From Amycolatopsis circi (GTDB lineage Bacteria > Actinomycetota > Actinomycetes > Mycobacteriales > Pseudonocardiaceae): a stretch of 64,000 bases of DNA. The DNA is taken from the NCBI RefSeq assembly GCF_003385235.1, contig NZ_PQIA01000017.1:22705-86704 (forward strand). The letters are read 5' to 3'. Shown in pieces: positions 11,282-19,484 of the stretch. Under the pieces are notes generated by a model that saw only the letters and a program-made list of their open reading frames with translations, did no database searches and was not told where the DNA came from. The position numbers and the translations under genes were made by a program. Position 1 is the first letter of the stretch. Each line of letters starts with the position of its first letter.

Positions 11282-11845
11282 TTGCCGGGTGTGAAGCACA
11301 AGCCACCCAGGGAGCCGGACGAGGAACACCTCCTCCGGCGCATTGCTCGCGGTGACCTTGCGGCGTTCGAAGAGCTTTACCGCCGCACGTCGCCGTGGCT
11401 CGCGATTCGCCTGCGGCACCGCTGTTCCGACGACCAGATCGTCTCGGAGGTGATGCAGGAGACCTACCTCGCCGTGTGGCGTGCCGCGGGTTCGTTCGCG
11501 GGCGTCGTCGCCGGCGGCTCTGCCGTGGGCTGGGTCTGGACGATCGCGGTGCGCCGGCTCATCGACGCGTTCCGGCGGCGTGCGCACCACGCGAATCCGC
11601 CTCCCGCGGCGCAGGAGGCGCTGTCCGCACCGGCCGCCGAAGAGGAGGCGCTGGCCGGCACGGTCGGCGATTCGGTGGGGGACGCCCTGCGCAGTCTCGC
11701 GCCGGAACTGCGCGCGGTCCTGCAGGCCATGGTGCTCGACGGATTGTCGGTCCGCGAGACCGCGATCCTGCTGGGCCTGCCAGAAGGAACGGTCAAAACC
11801 CGGGCCCGCCGCGCCCGGATCGCGATGCGGGAGGCGCTGTCGTGA
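11282..11845 (+). CDS. ECF-type RNA polymerase sigma factor
   Basis: A 187-residue sigma-70 family factor of the extracytoplasmic-function type. Region 2 spans about residues 18-90 (FEELYRRTSPWLAIRLRH, then EVMQETYLAVWRAAGSF for -10 recognition). Region 4 spans about 130-185 (LDGLSVRETAILLGLPEG, then VKTRARRARIAMREAL for -35 recognition). No region 3. Starts at TTG 11282 behind a gcggagg ribosome-binding site. It is followed directly by a gene for a zinc-finger anti-sigma protein with a strong aaggagg, then an ABC transporter, so it probably switches on this operon in response to an envelope signal. A Crp/GlxR-like site sits just upstream. Confidence 0.9.
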   Translation: MPGVKHKPPREPDEEHLLRRIARGDLAAFEELYRRTSPWLAIRLRHRCSDDQIVSEVMQETYLAVWRAAGSFAGVVAGGSAVGWVWTIAVRRLIDAFRRRAHHANPPPAAQEALSAPAAEEEALAGTVGDSVGDALRSLAPELRAVLQAMVLDGLSVRETAILLGLPEGTVKTRARRARIAMREALS

Positions 11846-11874
11846 AACCAGGACTGGCCGAAGGAGGTCAAGCC

Positions 11875-12663
11875 ATGAACCACGTATCCGACCGGATGCT
11901 CGCCGGCTACGTCGCCGGTCGCGAACTGCCGGGGGACGAGGCATGGGCGTTCGAAGGGCACCTGGAGAAGTGCGCGCAATGCCGGGCGCGGCTCGCCGGC
12001 GCGTCCACCGCCGAGGTGTCCGGTCTGCTCGACGTCGTCTGGGCCGGGCTGGAGCCGGACCTCGCCCGCGCGCCGCAGCCGATGCCGCGCCGGGTCGCGG
12101 GATGGCTGCGTTGCTGGGCGACCCCGGTCATGGTCCCGTGGCTGCTGATGGTCCTCATAGTCGGCGCGCTGTCGGTCTACCTCGACCGGTCGCTCCCCGA
12201 CGGGCTGTCGTTCGTGCAGTTGCTTTCCCCCGTGCTGCCGGTCTTCGGGGTGGCGGCGGCGTGGTCAGGCGGGCTGGACCCGTCGTACGAACTCACCGCG
12301 GCCACCCCGCGCGCCGGGCTGGAGCTGATCCTGCGGCGGACTACCGCGGTCGTGGTGCCAGTGCTGGCGGTGTTGCTCGTCGCAGGCTGGCTGATCGGCG
12401 CGCGGATGGGGTTCGGGCTGCTGCCGAGCCTCGCGTTCACCACGGGGACGCTCGCGCTCGGCACGTTCATCGGCGTCGCCTGGGCGGCGTCGATCCTGAT
12501 CGGGCTGTGGCTCGGTGCGCTGGTGGTGCCGAGCGTCGCGTTCGGGGGCTCAGCACTGCTGGAGGCCGCCACCTGGCCGGGCTGGCTCGCGGCCGCTGTC
12601 GTCGCGGCTGTCTTCGTAGTGCTTCGCCGGAACACTTTCACGCAGCTTGCTGCGCATCACTGA
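11875..12663 (+). CDS. Zinc-finger (zf-HC2) anti-sigma factor with polytopic membrane domain
   Basis: A 262-residue membrane protein. The first 60 residues form a zf-HC2/ZAS anti-sigma domain with the zinc ligands in GHLEKCAQCRARL, which should hold the upstream sigma factor inactive. The rest has about six hydrophobic segments (for example VMVPWLLMVLIVGALSVYL and the Ala/Val-rich C-terminal helix), unlike the single helix of a standard anti-sigma factor. The ATG at 11875 has aaggagg eight bases upstream; a GTG at 11842 overlapping the sigma stop is possible but less likely. The membrane half resembles ABC-type integral membrane segments and may sense transporter state. Confidence 0.85.
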   Translation: MNHVSDRMLAGYVAGRELPGDEAWAFEGHLEKCAQCRARLAGASTAEVSGLLDVVWAGLEPDLARAPQPMPRRVAGWLRCWATPVMVPWLLMVLIVGALSVYLDRSLPDGLSFVQLLSPVLPVFGVAAAWSGGLDPSYELTAATPRAGLELILRRTTAVVVPVLAVLLVAGWLIGARMGFGLLPSLAFTTGTLALGTFIGVAWAASILIGLWLGALVVPSVAFGGSALLEAATWPGWLAAAVVAAVFVVLRRNTFTQLAAHH

Positions 12664-12684
12664 CGGAAACGAGAGGGGACACCG

Positions 12685-13488
12685 ATGCGGGCTGTGGAAG
12701 CCGCCGAGGTCGCTCCGGCGACCTACGCCTGGGAAATCCAGGCACAGGGACTGAAAGTGCGGGTCGGCCGCAAGCGCATGGCGGTCGACGGCCTCGACCT
12801 CGCGCTCGGCACGGGGGTGCACGGCCTGCTCGGGCCGAACGGCGCGGGCAAAACCACGTTGATCCGCACGTTGGCCACGGTCCTGCGGCCGACCGAAGGC
12901 AAGCTGGCGCTGCTCGGAGAGCCGATCGGGGGGCGTTTCGACCAGCGCACCCTGCGCCGCCGGATCGGCTATCTGCCGCAGAACTTCGGGTACTACAAGC
13001 GGTTCACCGTCCGCGAGTTCGTCGAATACCTGGCGTGGCTCAAGGAAATGCCGAAACAGGAGGTGCCGGGCGCGGTGCAGCGCGCGATCGAACGGGTCGG
13101 TCTCGCCGAGCGTGCCGAGGACAAAATGAAGACCTTGTCCGGCGGCATGGTCCGCCGCGTCGGCATCGCACAGGCGATAGTGAACGACCCAGTGCTCCTG
13201 CTGCTCGACGAACCCACCGCCGGGCTCGATCCCGCACAACGCCTGCGGTTCCGGGAGCTGCTGCAGGAGATCGGCCGGGACGCGTGCGTCGTCGTCTCTA
13301 CTCACCTGGTCGAAGACGTCGCCGCAGCGTGCTCGGACGTCGTCCTGTTCGCCGCCGGGAAGCTGGTTTTCCAAGGCACGCCTGCGGATCTGGCCGCGGC
13401 GGGCAGCGAGGCGGACGTCGGCGACAGTCCGATCGAGCGCGGTTATTCGGCGCTGCTCGGCCACGCGCAGGGGAAGGGAGCCTGGTGA
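12685..13488 (+). CDS. ABC transporter ATP-binding protein
   Basis: A 267-residue ABC ATPase of the exporter (CcmA/DrrA-like) class. Walker A is GPNGAGKTT near residues 51-59, the Q-loop region is YLPQNFGYY, the signature is LSGGMVRRVGIAQA, Walker B is LLLLDEPTAGLDP and the H-loop is STHLVEDV. It follows the anti-sigma gene after 21 bases and its stop overlaps the start of the membrane subunit (ATGA), so it is in the sigma-factor operon. The exported substrate is unknown; similar clusters are annotated as antibiotic or lipid exporters. Confidence 0.93.
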   Translation: MRAVEAAEVAPATYAWEIQAQGLKVRVGRKRMAVDGLDLALGTGVHGLLGPNGAGKTTLIRTLATVLRPTEGKLALLGEPIGGRFDQRTLRRRIGYLPQNFGYYKRFTVREFVEYLAWLKEMPKQEVPGAVQRAIERVGLAERAEDKMKTLSGGMVRRVGIAQAIVNDPVLLLLDEPTAGLDPAQRLRFRELLQEIGRDACVVVSTHLVEDVAAACSDVVLFAAGKLVFQGTPADLAAAGSEADVGDSPIERGYSALLGHAQGKGAW

Positions 13489-14834
13489 TGAGCGCGTTCC
13501 GGACCGAACTCCGGCGCACCGTCGCCCCGTGGGTGCCCGTCGTGTTCCTGGCGGTAGGCCTGGGGTTGCTGCTGTTGTCCCCTGGGCCGTGGAGCCACGG
13601 CTCCGCGGCCTGGGACGCCACCTGGCTGACCGCGGTCCGGTGGTCCCGCTATCTGCTGGTGCTGTTGTGGCCGATCATCGTCGGGGCCGCGGCGATCCAG
13701 GGCATGCGGGACGCCCGCGCCGGCGTCAGCGAACTGTTCCAATCCACGCCACGACCCGCCGGACAGCGGGCCAGGACGCTCGCGTCCGCGGTCGGGCTCG
13801 CCGCGGTGGTCGGCTACCTGGTGCTTGTCGCCGCCGGGGTCGGGCAGGTCGTGGCTGACGGCGGGATGTTCACCGCGGCGTGGATGACGCAACTGCTGCT
13901 CGGCGTGCTGTCCGTGGTCGCCGGGGTGGCGCTGGGACTGGGGCTCGGGCGGCTGCTGCCGTATCCGATCACCGCGCCGGCGGTCGCGGTCGTCGCACTG
14001 GTCGGCGGACTGGTGCTGCAGGCGTCGGGCGAGACCGACCGGGTGCCGAATCCGGCCGCGTTGCTCGGAATCGGGCAGTTGGTGCCGCGAGGTCCGTTCG
14101 ACGTGCCAGCGCCAGGGGTGCAGATCGGGCAGCTGTGCTGGCTGCTGGGGCTCTCCGCGGCTGGCTTCCTGTTGCTGCTCGCCAGTTCGGCGCGGATCAA
14201 GGCGCTCGCGTTGCTCCCGGTGGCGGCAGGGCTGGCAGTGGCCTTGCCGTTGTTCCCGGCCGCTGCGGAGAACAACTACATCGTCGACAAGGCGGCCGCC
14301 GCCCTCGTGTGCGACGGCCCGGTGTGCGTCACGCGGCTGCACGAGGATTGGCTGTCCACTGTGGCCGGCCCCGGCAAGGAAGCCATGCGGCTGCTGGAGA
14401 AACTGCCGCAACGTCCGGGCCGGGTCGAGGAATCGACGGTGTCGTTCGGCAACACCAAAGTGAGTCCTCGAGATCCGTCCCGGCTCCTGATGCAGCGGGA
14501 CTCCTATGCGATGTACGACAAAAGCGGCCACAGCCTCACCGTGACGCTGCTGAGCGGTGCGGGGACGCTGCCCTGTCATGCCTCGTCCTACACAGGTGAG
14601 AAGAACGACCGTGAGGATGCCGCGCGCTGGGTAATGGCGCAGTGGCTGGTCGGTTCGTACGCGCCGCCGCGTTCGTATACCGAGCCTCCGCTGCAGACCC
14701 GGACGGACCCGGCGTGGTCCGCGCTGAAGGCCGTGCCGGCGGCGGAACAGACCGCCCGGGTCGCCGCGGCGCGGCAACTGGAACTGACCTGCACCGGTGA
14801 CCCGCTGAAGGTTCTCATGGAAGGTGCGCGCTGA
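13488..14834 (+). CDS. ABC transporter membrane protein with extracytoplasmic domain
   Basis: A 448-residue membrane protein and likely permease partner of the preceding ATPase. It has about six to seven hydrophobic segments in residues 1-260 (VPVVFLAVGLGLLLLSPGPW, WPIIVGAAAIQGMRDARAG and so on), then a hydrophilic domain of about 190 residues, predicted outside. That domain carries four cysteines (VCDGPVCV, LPCHASSY, LELTCTGD) that could form disulfides. ATG at 13488 overlaps the ATPase stop by one base, with aagggag upstream. The gene is followed by another small membrane protein with a one-base overlap. No close family name comes to mind for the outer domain. Confidence 0.8.
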   Translation: MSAFRTELRRTVAPWVPVVFLAVGLGLLLLSPGPWSHGSAAWDATWLTAVRWSRYLLVLLWPIIVGAAAIQGMRDARAGVSELFQSTPRPAGQRARTLASAVGLAAVVGYLVLVAAGVGQVVADGGMFTAAWMTQLLLGVLSVVAGVALGLGLGRLLPYPITAPAVAVVALVGGLVLQASGETDRVPNPAALLGIGQLVPRGPFDVPAPGVQIGQLCWLLGLSAAGFLLLLASSARIKALALLPVAAGLAVALPLFPAAAENNYIVDKAAAALVCDGPVCVTRLHEDWLSTVAGPGKEAMRLLEKLPQRPGRVEESTVSFGNTKVSPRDPSRLLMQRDSYAMYDKSGHSLTVTLLSGAGTLPCHASSYTGEKNDREDAARWVMAQWLVGSYAPPRSYTEPPLQTRTDPAWSALKAVPAAEQTARVAAARQLELTCTGDPLKVLMEGAR

Positions 14835-15397
14835 TGCGATGGATAGCGCTGTACGCGCGTTCGCGCCACCTCGCAGTGTCGTTGGCGGCATTGTTGCTCT
14901 GTGCCGTCGTTCTTCCGCCGCTCCTGGGCAGCAACTGGACGACGCTCTTCGCGACAGTCACCCTCGGTGCCGCAGTCGCGGTAGCAGGCGTGGGCCTCAG
15001 CGGACAGGATCTCGACCTGGACCGCACGGCCTCCTTCCGCTGGCCGCCCCGGCGTCTGACGCACCTCCTGCTGATCGGTGCGGTGGCAGGCGGCGTAATG
15101 GTTGCGGCACAAGGCCTTGTCGATCTCCCGATGGGCGCGAGCTGGATCCTTCGCAACGCGGCCGGGCTCCTCGGCCTGACCGGGTTGGCAGCCACGCTGT
15201 TCGGCGGCCAGTTCGGCTGGACGCTGCCGATGGGCTGGGCGATGACGGCGGCATTCGTCCCGGAAGGCGTCGGCAAGGTCTACGACGTCGTGGCCTGGCC
15301 GATGGCGACAGCAGACGCCGCGGCGGCGTGGTGGACGGCCGGGTTGCTGTTCGTGGCGGGATCGGCGGCCTACACGGTGGCGGGTGCTCGTCGTTGA
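14834..15397 (+). CDS. Small polytopic membrane protein of the ABC operon
   Basis: A 187-residue hydrophobic protein with about five or six membrane segments (LAVSLAALLLCAVVLPPLL, TLFATVTLGAAVAVAGVGL, LTHLLLIGAVAGGVMVAAQG and two near the C-terminus). No catalytic motif. Its start overlaps the stop of the preceding permease (TGATG), so it belongs to the same operon and may be a second permease subunit. It ends facing the PPOX gene, with a shared hairpin between them. Confidence 0.75.
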   Translation: MRWIALYARSRHLAVSLAALLLCAVVLPPLLGSNWTTLFATVTLGAAVAVAGVGLSGQDLDLDRTASFRWPPRRLTHLLLIGAVAGGVMVAAQGLVDLPMGASWILRNAAGLLGLTGLAATLFGGQFGWTLPMGWAMTAAFVPEGVGKVYDVVAWPMATADAAAAWWTAGLLFVAGSAAYTVAGARR

Positions 15398-15431
15398 GAG
15401 TCAGCGGACCGGTGAAGCCAGGCGCAGCCCC

Positions 15432-15457
15432 GTCCCTCCCCCGGGCAGGGGCGGGAC
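15432..15457. terminator. Hairpin between convergent genes
   Basis: GTCCC-t-CCCC, loop cgggca, GGGG-c-GGGAC: a GC-rich stem of nine pairs with one internal mismatch, in the 77-base gap between two converging operons. No T-tract follows, which is usual for actinobacterial terminators. Mirrored at 25840-25865. Confidence 0.5.
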
Positions 15458-15474
15458 TGCGGACTGGCGCGTCT

Positions 15475-15885
15475 TCACACGTTCCGGTTGTTCGGCTTCA
15501 CCTCGAGCGGTTCGCGGTCGGGGTCGTCGATGCCCATGCTAATGATGCGCTGCGGGTGGATGCGGATGACGGCGCCGTCGAGGTGGCCGTCCGGTGCGAA
15601 GGCGTCCGGCACGGCTTCCGCCCGGCCCCGGATCTCCAGGCAGCGGATGCGCATCGGCGTCGTCGAGGGCTGGTCGTCGATCACGATGGCGACCTGCCCG
15701 TTGGCCTCGACGTTGCGGTACTTCCGGCTCTTCGTCAGGTTGTACCCGGTCACGTCGATCGTCTGTGTTTCCGGATTCCAGGAGAACGCGACCGGGCTGA
15801 CCTGCAGGGTTCCGTTCGGCTGCTGGGTGGCGACCCGGGCGAGGGGCTGGCCGGCCAGGTAGCTGAGTTCTGCGTCGGTGAACAT
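15475..15885 (-). CDS. PPOX-class F420-dependent oxidoreductase
   Basis: A 136-residue split-barrel flavin/F420-binding protein of the pyridoxamine-5'-phosphate-oxidase-like family (FDOR-B type). Family blocks are AELSYLAGQPLARVATQQ at the start, LQVSPVAFSWNPE, then TKSRKYRNVEANGQVAIVID and the dimer-interface RIHPQRIISMGIDD. The ATG at 15885 is chosen over one seven codons upstream because the protein family begins with MFTDAE-type sequence. It lies four bases after the LLM gene's stop, so the two are an operon. The substrate is unknown. Confidence 0.83.
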   Translation of the reverse strand: MFTDAELSYLAGQPLARVATQQPNGTLQVSPVAFSWNPETQTIDVTGYNLTKSRKYRNVEANGQVAIVIDDQPSTTPMRIRCLEIRGRAEAVPDAFAPDGHLDGAVIRIHPQRIISMGIDDPDREPLEVKPNNRNV

Positions 15886-15889
15886 GCAC

Positions 15890-16954
15890 CTACCGTGCAA
15901 GTTCAAGTTTGCTTGAAGTCAAGCGCACGCGGGGGAGCACGTGCTCGGCGAACCGGCGCATCTCCGCTTCGAAGGGCTGAAATTGCAGCATAAACGTCTC
16001 GATTCCCAGGTCCGCCCACTCGCGGATCCGCTGCGCCACGGTGTCGTAACTGCCCACCAGACCGGCCGCGGTGCCGCCGTTCGTGCCTATGTGCGGGTAC
16101 TTCGCGAACGTCTGAAACATCACCGCCTTCGGATCGGCGTCCGCGACCAGCGCCTCCCAGCGCGCCTTGCCCGCCTCGGCCAGTTCCCACAACGCCGCCA
16201 GCTCCGCTTCCGCCTCGGCGTCGGTTTCGCGAGCCACCACGAAGGCGGACAGTCCAAATCGGACTGGCGGGCCGACGCGCGGGCGGGCAGCGACGTCCGC
16301 GATCAGCCGGGAGACGTTCTCCCGAGGCTGCCCGTTGATGAACCACACGTCGGCCTTGTCCGCCACCAGCGCCCGCGCCGGGTCCGACTCGCCGCCGACG
16401 TACACGGCCGGCGCCGAACCAGCAGGACGCAGCTGGTATCCGTCGACCTGGAAATGCTTGCCCTCGAACGAAACCCGCTCGCCGGACAGCAACCCGCGCA
16501 CGACGCTGATCCATTCGCGGCCGTACTCGTACCGCGCGTCGTGCTCGGCGAACGGAATGCCGGCTCGCGCCAATTCCGGCTTGTACCAGGCGTTCACCAG
16601 ATTCAGCCCGAACCGGCCGCCGCTGATCTCCTGGATCTGCAGCGCCTGCTTCGCCAGTACCACCGGATGCACGAGATACGGCTTGATCGCCGCGACGATC
16701 TCGATCCGCTCGGTGAGCGCGGCGAGCGCCGCTGCGGACGTCCAGGTCTCCAGCTGGTCCAGTTCGTCGCCGAACGGGTTCACCACGTGCTGCGCGATGA
16801 GCGTCGAATCGAAGCCGAGCCGGTCGGCCTCGACGATCAGCCGCCGGTTGCGTTCCCAGCTCGCGTCCACCGGATCGTCCGGATGATCGAACGGGCCCCA
16901 CGACCCGTAGACGACCGCCCACACCCCGAACCGCGGCTGTGCCACAGCGACCAC
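15890..16954 (-). CDS. LLM class flavin-dependent oxidoreductase (SfnG-like)
   Basis: A 354-residue luciferase-like monooxygenase. Blocks seen are EADRLGFDSTLIAQHVVNP, IEIVAAIKPYLVHPVVLAK, QEISGGRFGLNLVNAWYK, AEHDARYEYGREWISVVRGL and VYVGGESDPARA. The pattern resembles FMNH2-dependent sulfone/alkanesulfonate-type monooxygenases (SfnG, SsuD group) more than F420 enzymes, but this is judgment from memory. The GTG at 16954 has gaggtgaggag about eight bases upstream. It reads away from the efe operon and directly into the PPOX gene, which could supply reduced flavin or act on the product. Confidence 0.8.
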   Translation of the reverse strand: MVAVAQPRFGVWAVVYGSWGPFDHPDDPVDASWERNRRLIVEADRLGFDSTLIAQHVVNPFGDELDQLETWTSAAALAALTERIEIVAAIKPYLVHPVVLAKQALQIQEISGGRFGLNLVNAWYKPELARAGIPFAEHDARYEYGREWISVVRGLLSGERVSFEGKHFQVDGYQLRPAGSAPAVYVGGESDPARALVADKADVWFINGQPRENVSRLIADVAARPRVGPPVRFGLSAFVVARETDAEAEAELAALWELAEAGKARWEALVADADPKAVMFQTFAKYPHIGTNGGTAAGLVGSYDTVAQRIREWADLGIETFMLQFQPFEAEMRRFAEHVLPRVRLTSSKLELAR

Positions 16955-17059
16955 GACCGAACTCCTCACCTCGCGCGGATGAACGCGGTCACCGTCGCTT
17001 GCCCGGAAGGCACCGGCAACCGGTCTCACGCAGTGGCGAGCCGGGGAGGTTTGTACTGG

Positions 17060-18334
17060 TCAGGCGAAGAGCCCGGCACCCCAGTCGCTGGTCGGGGTGA
17101 GGCCCGGCGGGATCGCGAAGTGCGCGGAACCGGTGTGCTGCAGGTACTCCATCATCGCGTCCTTGGACGAGAGCACCTGCTGCATCGGGACGTACTGCGT
17201 GCGCGTATCCCGGTTGAACGCCAGGAAGAACAGGCCCGCCTCAAGGTGCCCGACGCCGTCGGAGCCGTCGACGAAGTTGTAGCCGCGGCGCAGGATCTGC
17301 ACGCCGTTGCGGGTCTGGCGCGAGGCCAGCCGGACGTGCGCGTCCTCGGCGATCAGCGGTGTCCCGCCCGCGCCGCCGACCTGAAGATCGACCTGGTCGA
17401 ACTCGCCGGTCTGCCCGAGCGGCGCCCCGGTTCCCTTGGAACGCCCGACAATCTTCTCCTGCCCGGCGAGCGTCTCGCGGTCCCAGGTCTCGATGTGCAT
17501 CCGGATCCGGCGCGCCACCAGGTACGTGCCGCCGGCCATCCACGCCTGACCGTCGCCGGCCTGCGCCCACACCTGGTCGCGGAGCACGTCGGTGTCCTCG
17601 GCCTTGACGTTGTTGGTGCCGTCTTTGAAACCGAACAGGTTGCGCGGCGTCTGCTGCGAGCGCGACGTCGACGAGCTGCGGCCGAACCCGAGCTGCGACC
17701 AGCGCACCTCGGTGACGCCGAAGCCCAGCCGCACCAGGTTGCGGACCGCGTGCACCGCCACCTGCGGATCGTTCGCGCAGGCCTGGATGCACAGGTCGCC
17801 GCCGCTGCGGGCCGGGTCGAGCTTGTCCTTCGGGAACACGGGCAGATCGATCAGCTGCGGCGGACGCTTCGAGGCAAGGCCGAACCGGTCGTCGAAGAGC
17901 GAGGGGCCGAAGCCGATCGTCAGCGTCAGGTCGGAGGCGGGCAGGTCGAGCGCCTCGCCGGTGTCGTCCGGCGGGGCCTGCGCGGACCCGCCGAGCGCGC
18001 CGTTCGGACCGACCTCCTGGCCCGCCGTCATCCGCCGTGCCGCGGCCGTCCAGGTGCGCAGCAGCTCGCGGAGCTTCTTGGCGTCCTTCGTCGTCACGTC
18101 GAGGGCGGCGAAGTGCAGGTTCGGCTGCGCCGGGGTGACGATCCCGGCCTGGTGCTCGCCGTGGAAGTCGACCGTGGACGTCGCGGCCGCGGCAGGGGGG
18201 TCGCCGCCGAGCCGGTCGAAGCCGACGCCGGCTGCCGCGCCCGCGCCGGCCAGCGCGACACCCGCGCCGGCCAGCCCGAACAGCTTCCGGCGGGAGACCT
18301 GGGTTCCCTCTTCGGTCCCGGCTTGAGATGTCAC
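17060..18334 (-). CDS. efeB: Deferrochelatase / DyP-type peroxidase EfeB
   Basis: A 424-residue haem peroxidase of the dye-decolourising (DyP) family and third gene of efeUOB. It has a twin-arginine signal (VSRRKLFGLAGAGVALAG, residues 13-30), so it is exported folded with haem. The DyP signature GxxDG is seen in FGFKDGTNN, and the distal Arg/proximal His regions follow (YLVARRIRMHIETWDR). In EfeUOB it is thought to oxidise Fe(II) for uptake or to strip iron from haem. GTG start overlapping the efeO stop by four bases (GTGA). Confidence 0.93.
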   Translation of the reverse strand: MTSQAGTEEGTQVSRRKLFGLAGAGVALAGAGAAAGVGFDRLGGDPPAAAATSTVDFHGEHQAGIVTPAQPNLHFAALDVTTKDAKKLRELLRTWTAAARRMTAGQEVGPNGALGGSAQAPPDDTGEALDLPASDLTLTIGFGPSLFDDRFGLASKRPPQLIDLPVFPKDKLDPARSGGDLCIQACANDPQVAVHAVRNLVRLGFGVTEVRWSQLGFGRSSSTSRSQQTPRNLFGFKDGTNNVKAEDTDVLRDQVWAQAGDGQAWMAGGTYLVARRIRMHIETWDRETLAGQEKIVGRSKGTGAPLGQTGEFDQVDLQVGGAGGTPLIAEDAHVRLASRQTRNGVQILRRGYNFVDGSDGVGHLEAGLFFLAFNRDTRTQYVPMQQVLSSKDAMMEYLQHTGSAHFAIPPGLTPTSDWGAGLFA

Positions 18335-19482
18335 CGCGCCACGACCTCCGCGACCTTGCTCAGCGGCTCGCTGAGCGCGTCGACCGCCGAGGCGAACGCC
18401 TTGATCTGGTCCTGGGAGAGTTCGTTGTAGTACTTGAAACCGTCTCCGGCGCGAGTCTTGTCCAGCAGCCCCTGCACGTTCGCGAACTCCTTGTCCAAAG
18501 TGGACACCAGGGTCGCGTCGCGCTCCTGCAGGATCGGCCGCAGCGCGGCGATCGCACCCTTGGAACCGTCCAGGTTGGCCTGGAAGTCCCACAGGTCGGT
18601 GTGCGAGAAGGTCTCCTCCTCGCCGGTGATCTTCTTCGTCGCGACCTCGTCGAGCAGGCCCTTCGCGCCGTTGGCCAGGTCCAGGACGCTCAGCTGCAGT
18701 GTCTTGGTCTTGGCGACGAGCGCCTTCACGTCGGTGAGCAGCTTGTCCGCGATCTGCGGGCTGTCCGGCTTCAGGCCGGTGGTCCACAGGTCCTTCTCCA
18801 GCCGGTGGAAGCCGGTGAACTGCTGGCCCGGCTCGACGTCGGCCTCGCGGGCGTCGATCGACGGGTCGAGGTCGCCGAACTTCTCCGCGACCGGCTCGAT
18901 CCGCTCGTAGAACACGCGAGTGCGCGCGTACTCGGCCTTCGCCTCCTCGACCTTGCCCGCCTTGACCGCGGCGACGAACTTCGCGGTTTCGGTCTCCAGC
19001 GCCGAACTGTTGTTCTCGACGTAGGTCGCGTAGCTCTTGGTGGCAGCGGTCTTCTGCGCGCTGGCGTTGCTCTGGCCCTGCGCGCCGCCGGTGACGGTGA
19101 AGTCGCCGCGGATGCCGTTGCCCGCCATGCCCGGCTTGCACGCGGTCTGGTACTTGCCCGCGTCCGGGACCTCGACGATGAGCCGCCGGTTCAGCCCCGG
19201 CGCGATGTTCTCGACCTCGCCCATGATCCGGTCGCCCTCGGCGTAGAGGTAGAACTCGGTGACCTTGCTGCCCTTATTGGCGATCTCGAAGGTCAGGTTG
19301 CCCGCGGCCGCGGTCGTCGCCGAAACCGAGCAGGCGGTGTCGGACGCCTCGACCTTGATCGGCCCGCCCGCGGCCGCGCCGGACGGACCGGACGCGGAGT
19401 TCGTGCTGTCGCAGGCGGTCAGCGCGACGAGCGCGCCGAGGCCGGTCAGCACAGCCGTCGAGGTTTTGCGGAACTGGGGCAC
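18331..19482 (-). CDS. efeO: Iron uptake lipoprotein EfeO
   Basis: A 383-residue exported protein that passes iron to EfeU. The signal peptide ends at lipobox-like LTAC (residues 21-24). Residues about 40-125 form a cupredoxin-like domain (LTFEIANKGSKVTEFYLYAE, then YQTACKPGMAGNGIRGDF). The rest is an M75 imelysin-type helical domain with the HxxE iron motif in GFHRLEKDLW. GTG start two bases after the efeU stop, preceded by aaggag inside efeU. The long Efe form with both domains is typical of actinobacteria. Confidence 0.93.
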   Translation of the reverse strand: MPQFRKTSTAVLTGLGALVALTACDSTNSASGPSGAAAGGPIKVEASDTACSVSATTAAAGNLTFEIANKGSKVTEFYLYAEGDRIMGEVENIAPGLNRRLIVEVPDAGKYQTACKPGMAGNGIRGDFTVTGGAQGQSNASAQKTAATKSYATYVENNSSALETETAKFVAAVKAGKVEEAKAEYARTRVFYERIEPVAEKFGDLDPSIDAREADVEPGQQFTGFHRLEKDLWTTGLKPDSPQIADKLLTDVKALVAKTKTLQLSVLDLANGAKGLLDEVATKKITGEEETFSHTDLWDFQANLDGSKGAIAALRPILQERDATLVSTLDKEFANVQGLLDKTRAGDGFKYYNELSQDQIKAFASAVDALSEPLSKVAEVVAR

Positions 19483-19484
19483 GG

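Noticed and set aside
11481..13487. In-frame upstream extension of the permease gene across the sigma, anti-sigma and ATPase genes
   Set aside because: The extension is Arg/Gly/Ala-rich shadow coding of three clear genes. The real start is ATG 13488 overlapping the ATPase stop.
16955..17029. Longer N-terminus for the SfnG-like oxidoreductase
   Set aside because: The extra 25 residues precede a good ribosome-binding site and the conserved first strand; the GTG at 16954 fits better.
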